Below, one piece after another: positions 1 through 6,944 of a DNA stretch of 8,169 nucleotides. Below the pieces are notes generated by a model. It saw nothing but the letters and a program-made list of their open reading frames with translations, ran no database searches and had not been told where the DNA came from. Source of the stretch: an uncultured Oscillibacter sp. GTDB lineage: Bacteria > Bacillota > Clostridia > Oscillospirales > Oscillospiraceae. The stretch's first letter is position 1; each line of letters starts with the position of its first letter. The stretch covers positions 1 to 8,169 of the forward strand of contig CAJOFP010000028.1 in the NCBI GenBank assembly GCA_905233795.1, read 5' to 3'. Position numbers and translations under genes: made by a program.

Positions 1-348
1 CCCTCGACTGAGCCCACGACCGTTCCCACGTCTGAACCCACGCCCGCGCCTGATGATTCATCCGGCGGCGCTTCCAAAGGCGGCTGTTATGTGGCCACAT
101 CCGTTTACGGTTCCTATGACTGTCCTGAAGTCTGGACTTTGCGCCGCTTCCGCGATGAGGTTCTCGCCGAAACATGGTACGGACGTCTGTTTATCAAAGC
201 CTATTATACAGTCAGCCCCACGGCGGTAAAACTTTTCGGAAATAATGAATTATTCCAGAATTTCTTCCGCGGCAGACTGAATCAAATGGTTTCCGGCCTT
301 CAGTCGGACGGCTTCGCGTCAACGCCTTATCAAGATCACGCGTGGTAA
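1..348 (+). CDS. CFI-box-CTERM domain protein, C-terminal part (5' end outside window)
   Basis: The reading frame is open from the first base and ends at TAA 346-348, so 115 C-terminal residues are visible and the start lies to the left. Residues 1-27 are a low-complexity Thr/Pro/Ser/Glu linker with repeats of the TEPT/SEPT type, then a Gly/Ser stretch. From residue 28 comes GCYVATSVYGSYDCPEVW, then LRRFRDE, a Trp-Tyr-Gly-Arg block and YYTVSPTAVKLFG. This order (Cys-Tyr/Phe-Val/Ile-Ala-Thr, Tyr-Gly-Ser, Leu-Arg-x-Phe-Arg-Asp, Ser-Pro) is the CFI-box C-terminal domain, found at the end of many otherwise unrelated bacterial proteins. Its function is not established. The linker suggests a tail tethered to an unseen N-terminal region. 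A GTG at 91 could start an 85-residue frame, but it lies inside the conserved motif and is not a credible start. The domain call is firm; the role of the full protein cannot be judged here. Confidence 0.85.
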   Translation, partial: PSTEPTTVPTSEPTPAPDDSSGGASKGGCYVATSVYGSYDCPEVWTLRRFRDEVLAETWYGRLFIKAYYTVSPTAVKLFGNNELFQNFFRGRLNQMVSGLQSDGFASTPYQDHAW

Positions 349-418
349 TCTCAAGATAAAGGCGACAAAAAGCCAATAAAAAAACCGGATACGGCAGGTA
401 ATATTTTATGGAAATCAT

Positions 419-449
419 ACCGGCAGGGGACGGATCGTCCTCTGCCGGT
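419..449. repeat. GC-rich inverted repeat (hairpin) between converging genes
   Basis: ACCGGCAGGGGAC and GTCCTCTGCCGGT form a 13-bp stem with one G-T position and a 5-base loop. It lies 70 bases after the stop of the CFI-box gene and about 160 bases beyond the end of the minus-strand MFS gene, where a terminator for either gene would be expected. Neither strand has a convincing U-tract directly after the stem: the plus strand continues taaaaatc-like and the minus strand ATGATTTCC. A factor-independent terminator is therefore possible but not shown. Confidence 0.5.
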
Positions 450-460
450 AAAAATCAAAT

Positions 461-544
461 GTGGGAACGGATTTGCTGGCGGATGGCGAAATCATCGCCG
501 CGCTGAAAGACGGTAAATTTAAGAGCCTGTTTAAAATCTTCTGA
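461..544 (+). pseudogene. Possible short coding remnant between converging genes
   Basis: A frame opening after the in-frame TAA at 449-451 reads from a GTG at 461 to TGA 542-544. It gives 27 residues with protein-like composition (starting GTDLLADGEIIAALKDG and ending KSLFKIF). There is no Shine-Dalgarno site before the GTG. A second frame starting at ATG 409 (MEIIPAGDGSSSAG, continuing to a TGA at 508) runs just upstream in another register. The two together could be one small gene broken by a frameshift, or the 3' scar of a lost gene. I do not recognise a family. Apart from this and the hairpin at 419-449, I see nothing in 349-607. Confidence 0.2.
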
Positions 545-607
545 TTAATACAGAAATGAGGGTTAAAATATTCATCGCTAAAGTGGAAAATGGATTGCGA
601 TATTCTT

Positions 608-3601
608 TCATTTTTCTTTTAATTCCTTTCGATTCAACAACAGGTGTCCGCCGCCGAGCGCGGCGATGAAAGCGCAGAATTGCGATACCGCGCTGACAAG
701 CGGTCTTTGCGCCATCAGACGGGCAAAAATAATCGGTCCCAGAGATTCGCCGATGTTTTCAGAAAAATTGTACACGCCCATAGCGCGATCATCTCCGTAA
801 CGCTGAACCTGTTTTTGTTTGAGGAACCACGTCTGCTGGAGGGTCTTTCCATACGCGGCGGCGGTACCCATCAGCAACAGCGCCAGAACCACGCCCAGCA
901 TATTGCGCGTAAAGGCGAAAACGATCAGCGCCGCGATATTCGTCGCGTAGGCCGCGTACATGCCGTAATTGCCCAGCAGTTTTGTAGCGCGTTTCGTCAG
1001 TATATCGCTTGTCAAAACCGCCACTTCCGAATAAATCATAATCAGAATGGATACGACGGTCTCATCGTAGCCCATATTCCCGCAGAATATCGGGACAAAG
1101 TAAAATACAAAGCTGTTAAAAACAATATAGGGATTCTGAATCAGGACAATAAAGCTCATGACCGGCTTGTTGAACAGGAAAGCCCCTGTGGAAATCCCCG
1201 CCTCGGCCTGTTCTTCCTCCTGTATCTCCGCCGACAGCAGGTTTTCCAACTGCCGCAAAAGCAGATTGCCCAGCAACATCAGGCACAGCCATACCAACGC
1301 CACAATCAGAAAGACTGTCCGCTGTCCCAGCGCCACCGCCAACAGGGAGCCAAGAAGCATTCCGAAATTGATGCCGGACAGATACGCCGCGTTAAAAACC
1401 GTAAAGCCCCACTGCTGGTTCGCCTCATCCCGAATATAGGTCAGCAGGATATAGGTCGCGTTGGTAATCAGTCCCACGCCTACGCCGTCGATCAGCAGTC
1501 CGAAGAAGAGCGTGTAGTAAGACGGGAGCAGGAACATGAGCAGATTACCGCAGAGAGAACAGGCTGTACTGATGGTCAGAATCCGCCCAAGTCCCATACG
1601 GCGGACCAGTCCGGCGGTAAACAGAGACATCACGCCAATGACAAAAATATTGACGGTAATGGGCAGAGAGGCCATGAAGTCCCGCGACGCTTCCGGGAAG
1701 AGATCGCTGTTACGCAGAATCCAGACCGGCAGGAACGTCGCCGTCATGTTATAGCAGGCGAACACCGCGAATACCAGCAGGCGGATCAAGTGCCCGGGCA
1801 GCGCATCCGCGTCGCCTTCCGCTACGCCTCGTTTATACAGATCCATATTGGTAAACCATGCCATGACTTCCGACGCGATCAGCCAGATCAGCATCATGAT
1901 GATGACGATAGATAATAAAATCTGAATTTGCAAATGCGTAATCATGGCCTGAATCGTATAAGTATCGGACCCGACCATTACCACGCCGCTGATCATGCCG
2001 TTTTCCCAGACCGGCGCTTTCACTGACAGAAAAGTCCCGGATACTTCCGCGACATTGTCGCTCCAAAGCGTGCCTGTCTGTCCGCCGGAATTGACCATCT
2101 GTCGCACTTCTTCCGTGTCCACTTCGTCCAGCGGGAAATACACCCCCGCGGACTGATCCAGATACGCCACAGCGAACGCGCTTTCACCATCGTCAGACAG
2201 CCGGAGAATATTACAGTACAACTGCCGGTTCATTTCCAAATCCATGGGAAATACCCGCTGCATAACTTCGCACAGCGTCTGATACGCCTCGCCGTCAAAA
2301 TCTTCCGCGTGATTAATCCGCGAAATAGTTCCCTGCGGAATCTGATTGGCTACGATGTACGCGCTGTTCTCCATCTGCGCCATCAGCCTCTGGCGGTAGA
2401 TGCCGCTGAAATTGCTGATGAGCATTCCGCACAGCAGAGCGGACACCGCCGCCACCGCGCCGATCACCCAGAAAGAGACCATCTGCGGAAGCGCGTATTT
2501 ACGGGTGAGAAAGCATACCGCGGCGCGAAACAGTAATACCGCAATCACAAACGCCAGCGCGATGACAGCCGCGAACCATACCGCCTGTAATATAATACGC
2601 CACGTCGGTTTTGACAGCGTAAGATACGTCACGCTTTCCCCGTCCCGTTCCACGCGCAGTCCGTCCTCTTCCAGATATAACATCCCTTCTCCGTCCCATG
2701 TAAAATTGACCGTCTGGGAGCCGGTTTTTTCCGTCAGCACATCGGCGCCGCGTAAGGCGCCGTTTACTTTCAGAGCCGCTCCGGCGCGAATATCAATAAA
2801 ACAAAGCGCGCCGTCCGCGGCAACGGCCATGCGATAAGGGATTCTATCTTCTTCGCCGGTCCATCTGGTGGAATAAGCCAGCGCCCGTTTGCCGTTTTCA
2901 AACGCGGTAATAATCCCGCTTTTTTCCATCACATAGACCGCGCCGCGATAAAACACGCAGTCGCTGACCGCGTTGAAAGCGTTGTCAAAATACATTCGCT
3001 GCGTTTTTTCTTCCCCGTTATCCAGCGCGATCCGGTGGAAAATGAGCGCGTCGTCCTCACATTCGGCGTAGCACAGCGCGCCGTCCTGCACTGTAATTCC
3101 GTAAAAACGGTGTTTATTTACCGTCATGGAAGTGTAATCCCGCTCCGTGACGGTACGCACATAGCGCGCGCCGTTAAAAACCGCGATCACTTCTCTGGTC
3201 AACAGCAGTCCGTCCCATTCGGACGCGGACAGATAGACAAGGCCATTGTCCACGGCGAAATCGTCGATGTACAGCGCGCCGCTGTCTCCGGCTGTCGGAC
3301 TGACCAGCGCGTAACGGATACGGGAATTTTCATCGAAGCATAACAGGCGGCTGTGTCCGTCGTCCAGCGCGTAATAAAGCCCCTGTGCATCCTGTTTGGC
3401 GTTGTATCCAAACGTAATATCCGTTGTGGAAGTAAACGCTTCCGAAAACGGCATGGCGAACAGCCAGCAGAACAGCGCCAGCGCCGCCGCTATAGACGCT
3501 ATAATCAAATCTGTGTATTTCAGACCGCAGAAGAACAGATATTCTCCGCAGACGCGGAGCACTTTATTTTCCGTCAGCCGCTTTTTCACCCTTTCCAGCA
3601 T
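608..3601 (-). CDS. Sensor-fused MFS transporter (propeller-like + Cache-like + MFS domains)
   Basis: This is a 997-residue membrane protein. A signal-anchor helix at about 32-52 leads into an extracytoplasmic region at about 57-333. That region holds several repeats of a Gly-x-Leu/Val-Tyr strand pattern (NGLVYLS, DGALCYAE, RGAVYVME, DGALCFID, EGMLYLEE), as in beta-propeller blades. Hydrophobic helices follow at about 335-364 and 373-396. A second soluble segment at 397-555 looks like a Cache-type extracellular sensor, ending VKAPVWENGMISGVVMVG, and is closed by a helix at about 556-583. Residues 605-990 are a Major Facilitator Superfamily core with many helices and a motif-A-like GLVRRMGLGRIL at about 664-675. 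The start is supported by AAGGAG at 3609-3614, seven bases upstream. The ATG lies inside the end of the preceding gene (16-base overlap), implying translational coupling. The MFS domain is clear; the propeller and Cache calls rest on pattern only. The substrate is unknown. The family normally has about 400 residues, so more than half of this protein is extra, probably ligand sensing coupled to transport. Confidence 0.85.
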   Translation of the reverse strand: MLERVKKRLTENKVLRVCGEYLFFCGLKYTDLIIASIAAALALFCWLFAMPFSEAFTSTTDITFGYNAKQDAQGLYYALDDGHSRLLCFDENSRIRYALVSPTAGDSGALYIDDFAVDNGLVYLSASEWDGLLLTREVIAVFNGARYVRTVTERDYTSMTVNKHRFYGITVQDGALCYAECEDDALIFHRIALDNGEEKTQRMYFDNAFNAVSDCVFYRGAVYVMEKSGIITAFENGKRALAYSTRWTGEEDRIPYRMAVAADGALCFIDIRAGAALKVNGALRGADVLTEKTGSQTVNFTWDGEGMLYLEEDGLRVERDGESVTYLTLSKPTWRIILQAVWFAAVIALAFVIAVLLFRAAVCFLTRKYALPQMVSFWVIGAVAAVSALLCGMLISNFSGIYRQRLMAQMENSAYIVANQIPQGTISRINHAEDFDGEAYQTLCEVMQRVFPMDLEMNRQLYCNILRLSDDGESAFAVAYLDQSAGVYFPLDEVDTEEVRQMVNSGGQTGTLWSDNVAEVSGTFLSVKAPVWENGMISGVVMVGSDTYTIQAMITHLQIQILLSIVIIMMLIWLIASEVMAWFTNMDLYKRGVAEGDADALPGHLIRLLVFAVFACYNMTATFLPVWILRNSDLFPEASRDFMASLPITVNIFVIGVMSLFTAGLVRRMGLGRILTISTACSLCGNLLMFLLPSYYTLFFGLLIDGVGVGLITNATYILLTYIRDEANQQWGFTVFNAAYLSGINFGMLLGSLLAVALGQRTVFLIVALVWLCLMLLGNLLLRQLENLLSAEIQEEEQAEAGISTGAFLFNKPVMSFIVLIQNPYIVFNSFVFYFVPIFCGNMGYDETVVSILIMIYSEVAVLTSDILTKRATKLLGNYGMYAAYATNIAALIVFAFTRNMLGVVLALLLMGTAAAYGKTLQQTWFLKQKQVQRYGDDRAMGVYNFSENIGESLGPIIFARLMAQRPLVSAVSQFCAFIAALGGGHLLLNRKELKEK

Positions 3602-4737
3602 GGTAATTCTCCTTCAAATAATCCCGTATTGCGGCTATCGTACTCTTTCCAGCGCGTCGGAGCGCTATAAAGCGTATGCGTTCCGTCCGCGCTGAGCAGT
3701 TCCGGATACAGAACACAGCCCATTCGCAAAGTCTTTCTATGCGCTTTTCGGCATTTACGGAAAGCGTCCGTCTCATCCATACTGTTCACTTCAAGAATAT
3801 TTTCCGCGCCGAGAAGATAGAAAGGCAGCGCAGGCATGGAAATATAATCTTTCACAGGCTCCAGTTTTTCCGGCAGACGCGTCAGGCCGCGCAGAACCTT
3901 GCCCCGTTCAATATAGGCGGCGCGTTTTTCATACCAGAGTTCCAGCGCGTCCCGCTTTCCCCCGTGGACGCAGAGAAACTGTTTAATTTGAAAACGCTTT
4001 TGCAAAATATCAATCGCGTCCAGATAAAAGGCCGTAATCCGTGCGGAAATCGCGTCAAAGTCCGCGAACGCCCGTTCCCGGACGCTTTGCGGGACAAATT
4101 CCAGCGCCGCGTCAAGGTACTTGCGATATGACATATCCGGAATGGGAACGACCAGCGGCCCTCCGAGAGCGGCGGCAATCTCAAACGGATAGCGCAGGCT
4201 TAAATATTCCTGCGGCGTCAATCCCTCTTTTTCCTGCCGGAATAAAATCCGTTCCGTCTGTCCGCCGTTCAGACGCAGATAGTCCGCCAGACTTTCCGTT
4301 TCAGAAAATCCGTTCACCCCGTCCTCACCATGCAGATAGGCTTTACCGTTGGCATAGTCAAAAAGGCGCGTTTCTCCATTTTTCAATCGCACAGATACGC
4401 TGACTTCGTATTCCCCGAACAGGCACGGACCGCCTTCCACCGCGATTTCTTCCCCTCGTTCCCGCGCCGCCGCCAGAATATCCAGATCGCAGGTAAAATA
4501 CGGCATTTTCTCCCGGCTCGCATATTTCACGTTCCCGAAAGGCGGGAACGCTTTCGCCGTTTGCTCAAAATCCATGACATCCGCGCATTCTTTGAAACGC
4601 AGTTTTCCGCCGTTCCACTCGTAAAAATCCCCGGAAATCAGCCGGAAATCCAGCATATTGGGATTAGAACAGGCGTAATCCGTCTCTTCAGGCTTCCGGC
4701 CCTTTCGGGAGATCATTTCTCTGATCGTATATTCCAA
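3586..4737 (-). CDS. Uncharacterised 383-residue protein
   Basis: I do not recognise this family. The protein has no signal peptide or membrane helix and looks cytosolic. Distinctive stretches in the 383-residue numbering are a Gly/Pro-rich EGGPCLFGEYEV at 101-112, RYPFEIAAALGGPLVVPIPD at 182-201, a likely helical segment at about 222-252, FLCVHGGKRDALELW at 254-268, YISMPALPFYLLGAENIL at 298-315, a Lys/Arg/His-rich helix at about 328-338 and a C-terminal KEYDSRNT. Start choice: the frame stays open to a GTG at 4803 and also has an ATG at 4785 that overlaps the upstream stop as ATGA. However, only the TTG at 4737 has a strong Shine-Dalgarno site (AGGGGAGGG). The extra codons would encode that site itself, so TTG is preferred. 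It lies 44 bases after the DUF2156 gene and overlaps the MFS gene by 16 bases. Its job is probably tied to these two partners, for example making or loading the transported compound; that is inference. Confidence 0.75.
   Translation of the reverse strand: MEYTIREMISRKGRKPEETDYACSNPNMLDFRLISGDFYEWNGGKLRFKECADVMDFEQTAKAFPPFGNVKYASREKMPYFTCDLDILAAARERGEEIAVEGGPCLFGEYEVSVSVRLKNGETRLFDYANGKAYLHGEDGVNGFSETESLADYLRLNGGQTERILFRQEKEGLTPQEYLSLRYPFEIAAALGGPLVVPIPDMSYRKYLDAALEFVPQSVRERAFADFDAISARITAFYLDAIDILQKRFQIKQFLCVHGGKRDALELWYEKRAAYIERGKVLRGLTRLPEKLEPVKDYISMPALPFYLLGAENILEVNSMDETDAFRKCRKAHRKTLRMGCVLYPELLSADGTHTLYSAPTRWKEYDSRNTGLFEGELPCWKG
3609..3614 (-). promoter_or_regulatory. Ribosome binding site of the sensor-MFS gene, inside the upstream gene
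   Basis: AAGGAG on the minus strand lies seven bases before the ATG at 3601. It is embedded in the last codons of the 383-residue gene, so ribosomes finishing that gene could re-initiate here. Confidence 0.75.
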
Positions 4738-4743
4738 AATAAA

Positions 4744-4752
4744 CCCTCCCCT
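4744..4752 (-). promoter_or_regulatory. Ribosome binding site that decides the TTG start
   Basis: The minus strand reads AGGGGAGGG, with its GGAGG core seven bases upstream of TTG 4737. No comparable site precedes the GTG at 4803 or the ATG at 4785. This is the main reason for shortening the 383-residue protein. Confidence 0.75.
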
Positions 4753-4781
4753 TTTCCGTATCTTTATGTTCCATATTCGCG

Positions 4782-5735
4782 TCATATATCGCTTTTCCCG
4801 CACAGCGTGAAACAGGGCGACAACGTATAAGGCGCCAGCTTGCTCTTATACGCTCTCAAGCCCTCGTCGCCAATGTCCGCCGTGTAATTGATCTCCGCCG
4901 CTTCCGACAGAAAACGCGTAAAGCATTCGCGCAGTAAATACTCGTTGAGTCCTTTCATATGGTTGTCCGCGTGCTTAAACATGTAAAGGCCAAGCCCGTT
5001 CCGGCAGGAGACAATGCAAAGCCCGGCGGGCTTTCCGTTCACGCGCACAAGAAGGCCGTCCGCCCGCAGATGCTCCAGAGCGCTGATCACATTTCCGACG
5101 GCTTCCAGCGGACAGGCGTAACAGTCGGAACAGTCCGTATAGGGACACCAGACCGTTTTCATACAGTCCAGACACTCATCCCGGAGTTCCGGCGTTAAAA
5201 CAACCGTTTCCGGCGCGAACCGGCGGATAAAATAACGGTATCTGTAACGGCTGTCGGAACGGTTCATGGACTCGACAAAATCCGCGTTTTGATAGATATA
5301 TTCCATAGAATTGCGGGGATTTTCCGTTTCCCACGAAATTCCGCGCACGCTTTGATAAAATGGCAGTTCCCATTCGCTCAAAAACATGATTTTCAATGGG
5401 AATCCTAAAGCGTCCATGTCCGCGTGAAAGACGCGGAAGGCGTTTTCAAAACTCTCCGAAGAATAGCGGCCTGTAAAAGGAAGCGCCATCCATTCCCCAA
5501 GTACGCCGTCATATTGTACGCAGCACAAAACGTCGCCTATGGGTTTATAAAAACTGGAAACGGCGTCGCTCCATGCTATGATACAGAGAAAAGAAGCCGC
5601 CGAGGACCAATGTCCGTTCATCTGGTCATAATACGGGTCAAAGACGCGCTGATCCTCCGCTTTCACAGGCCGGTAGCCAAGCTGTTTTAACCGTTTCAAA
5701 ATCTGTTCCGGAATGTCACTGACGATCTTGCTCAT
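4782..5735 (-). CDS. DUF2156 / LPG_synthase_C-like protein (phosphatidylglycerol lysyltransferase domain)
   Basis: This 317-residue protein resembles the DUF2156 family, whose fold is also the C-terminal catalytic half of MprF. That enzyme moves an amino acid from aminoacyl-tRNA to phosphatidylglycerol. Family features visible are the (E)YIYQNADFVE segment at about 145-155, an Arg/Tyr-rich RYRYRYFIRRF at about 163-173 (where relatives carry Gly-Lys-Lys-x-His-x-Lys-Arg-Asn), a GLLVRVNGKPAGLCIVS strand pair at about 227-243, a helix with HMKGLNEYLLRECF, and the C-terminal INYTADIGDEGLRAYK at about 282-297. No flippase helices are present, so it is a stand-alone domain. An unusual cluster CPYTDCSDCYAC (Cys 197, 202, 205, 208) could bind metal. 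Neither possible start, ATG 5735 or GTG 5750, has a good Shine-Dalgarno site; ATG is chosen on codon preference. The family call is moderately firm. Lysyl-lipid synthesis should not be assumed, since many members are uncharacterised and the basic signature here is altered. Confidence 0.75.
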   Translation of the reverse strand: MSKIVSDIPEQILKRLKQLGYRPVKAEDQRVFDPYYDQMNGHWSSAASFLCIIAWSDAVSSFYKPIGDVLCCVQYDGVLGEWMALPFTGRYSSESFENAFRVFHADMDALGFPLKIMFLSEWELPFYQSVRGISWETENPRNSMEYIYQNADFVESMNRSDSRYRYRYFIRRFAPETVVLTPELRDECLDCMKTVWCPYTDCSDCYACPLEAVGNVISALEHLRADGLLVRVNGKPAGLCIVSCRNGLGLYMFKHADNHMKGLNEYLLRECFTRFLSEAAEINYTADIGDEGLRAYKSKLAPYTLSPCFTLCGKSDI

Positions 5736-5771
5736 GATATACGCTTTCACTACTTTCTTTTTTGATTTTTG

Positions 5772-5816
5772 ATAATACCCGGAATCTCGTCTGAGCGCCT
5801 GTTTCCGGCGTATTAT
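5772..5816. repeat. Long imperfect inverted repeat upstream of the DUF2156 gene
   Basis: ATAATACCCGGAA (5772-5784) pairs with TTCCGGCGTATTAT (5803-5816). The stem is 13 bp with a single bulged base, around an 18-base loop. It lies between the lipoprotein stop and the DUF2156 start. On the minus strand it is followed by an A-rich rather than a T-rich run, so it is not a standard terminator. An RNA processing or stability hairpin separating lipoprotein expression from the downstream genes, or a protein-binding site, would fit. Confidence 0.5.
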
Positions 5817-5818
5817 TA

Positions 5819-5856
5819 AAGATTTTAAGATTTTAAGATTTTAAAATTTTAAGATT
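5819..5856. repeat. Octamer tandem repeat AAGATTTT at the lipoprotein 3' end
   Basis: The unit AAGATTTT is repeated in perfect register three times (5819-5842), then comes AAAATTTT (one change) and a partial AAGATT, about 4.75 units in all. It overlaps the stop codon and the last codon of the lipoprotein gene and continues into the intergenic space. Such a short-period array is prone to slippage, so its copy number may vary between strains without altering most of the protein. Confidence 0.8.
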
Positions 5857-6892
5857 CAGAAAAGGTCTCCAGAGTATCCAGCATGATTTTCGCTTCCTCC
5901 TCCGCCGTAATGCCGTCTAATTGAAATGCCAGCGTAAGAAAGCCGCCTGAAACGTCGCCGGAAAGATCAGACGGATTTTCCGCGAGGACACAGGTCCATA
6001 CGCTGCGATAAGCGCCGTCCAGCGCCTCTACGGAGCGGTAAAAGGCGGCGGGAATCCCGCTTACTTCGCAATCCGTCTCTATATCCGAACCGCCCCTGCC
6101 CCGTACAAATTCCGACAGCGTTTCCCCTGTCGCGGGAAAATGGCCGACGTACAGACGCAGAGAAGCGCTTCCGTTTTCATAGACGGCGGGATTGGCCGTT
6201 TCGTCCGATACGGCTATAAAATCCTCCGGAATCCAAATCCGATACGCGCCCAGCGGCAGGGGTTTGTTTTCGACCTTTGTCAAAGAATCTATAATCTCCC
6301 ACGCCTGATTTTCCGCCAGATAACCGACAAACCAGAAGTCGATTTCAAGATATTCATCATAATCTTCCAAAATTAGCGTCAGTCCGTCCCGGTACACGCC
6401 GCCGTATTCGTTTATAGAACGGTAGTAAGCCGCTGAAATCCCGTTGATATTCAAATCCGTTACAATTTCGTCGGCTTCGTATTCTTCCGCTTCCTCCCGC
6501 GTAAATTCCTCCAGCGTATCCGCGTAGCCTTCTTTGGAAAACTGGTAAACCGCAAAATCCAGAAGCGTAGCGCCATTATGATAACGGGCTACCATATCGT
6601 CTTCCCAATAGTCGTTGGATACGTTCATTGGCGAAAATTCGCGCGAGATCCGGACAGTATAGAGGGAACTGCCCAAACGAATGGCCTTTTCCCCCATATG
6701 GGCGCTTCCCGCGCTGAAAAGACTGTCTTCCGTTTCGCCGTGATCATCCTCCGCCGCGACTTCTTCTGTGACCGCGTGATCAGGGAGCGTCGGTTCCGCG
6801 CTGGAAGCGCAGGCGGACAATATAAATATGGCGATGAAAAGAGAAAGCCACAGTTTCCATCGCGGTGAGTTTACTCTCTGTCTGCGTCTCAT
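5849..6892 (-). CDS. Lipoprotein with two tandem copies of an unassigned domain
   Basis: This is a 347-residue exported lipoprotein. Residues 1-12 are basic (MRRRQRVNS), a hydrophobic core follows, and the lipobox Leu-Ser-Ala-Cys places the lipidated Cys at 28. An acidic linker runs to about 70. Two related domains follow at about 73-206 and 214-344. The clearest match is VTDLNINGISAAYYRS at 144-159 against ETDCEVSGIPAAFYRS at 272-287, each followed by Gly-x-Tyr-Arg and strand-rich sequence, then a helix ending in a Ile/Leu-Asp-Ser/Thr-Leu motif. The pattern suggests an internal duplication of a roughly 130-residue alpha/beta domain that I cannot name; PsbP/DcrB-like lipoprotein folds are one idea. 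The frame is open to an ATG at 6940, but GGGGAGGA at 6898-6905 selects the ATG at 6892, which also gives a normal signal peptide. It heads the minus-strand gene set and probably acts at the outer face of the membrane; binding of a ligand shared with the sensor-MFS protein is only a guess. Confidence 0.85.
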   Translation of the reverse strand: MRRRQRVNSPRWKLWLSLFIAIFILSACASSAEPTLPDHAVTEEVAAEDDHGETEDSLFSAGSAHMGEKAIRLGSSLYTVRISREFSPMNVSNDYWEDDMVARYHNGATLLDFAVYQFSKEGYADTLEEFTREEAEEYEADEIVTDLNINGISAAYYRSINEYGGVYRDGLTLILEDYDEYLEIDFWFVGYLAENQAWEIIDSLTKVENKPLPLGAYRIWIPEDFIAVSDETANPAVYENGSASLRLYVGHFPATGETLSEFVRGRGGSDIETDCEVSGIPAAFYRSVEALDGAYRSVWTCVLAENPSDLSGDVSGGFLTLAFQLDGITAEEEAKIMLDTLETFSES

Positions 6893-6897
6893 CCTGT

Positions 6898-6905
6898 TCC
6901 TCCCC
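6898..6905 (-). promoter_or_regulatory. Ribosome binding site of the lipoprotein gene
   Basis: The minus strand reads GGGGAGGA, with the GGAGG core six bases before ATG 6892. It rules out the longer frame that begins at 6940. Confidence 0.8.
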
Positions 6906-6944
6906 GTCATCGGCATAAAATCAAACCCGCCCGCGTCCAAACGC

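Noticed and set aside
644..1915. A 423-codon open frame on the plus strand opposite the MFS gene
   Set aside because: It is rich in Gln, His and Arg and lacks any recognisable motif. It mirrors codon usage of the clearly coding minus strand, whose transmembrane pattern is unmistakable.
3790..3850. Faint similarity of YISMPALPFYLLGAENIL to the C-terminal Y-x-x-x-E-L-P segment of cyclodipeptide synthases
   Set aside because: The catalytic Glu position is not matched, the N-terminal Gly-x-Ser-x-x-Asn-Ser-Tyr signature is absent, and the protein is much longer than that family.
3586..4803. Longer version of the unknown protein starting at GTG 4803, or at ATG 4785 with an ATGA overlap
   Set aside because: The added residues are encoded partly by the strong Shine-Dalgarno sequence itself, and neither start has its own good ribosome binding site. 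The TTG at 4737 fits better.
6893..6940. Upstream extension of the lipoprotein to ATG 6940
   Set aside because: It would place 16 extra residues before the basic start of the signal peptide, while a strong GGAGG site directs initiation at 6892.
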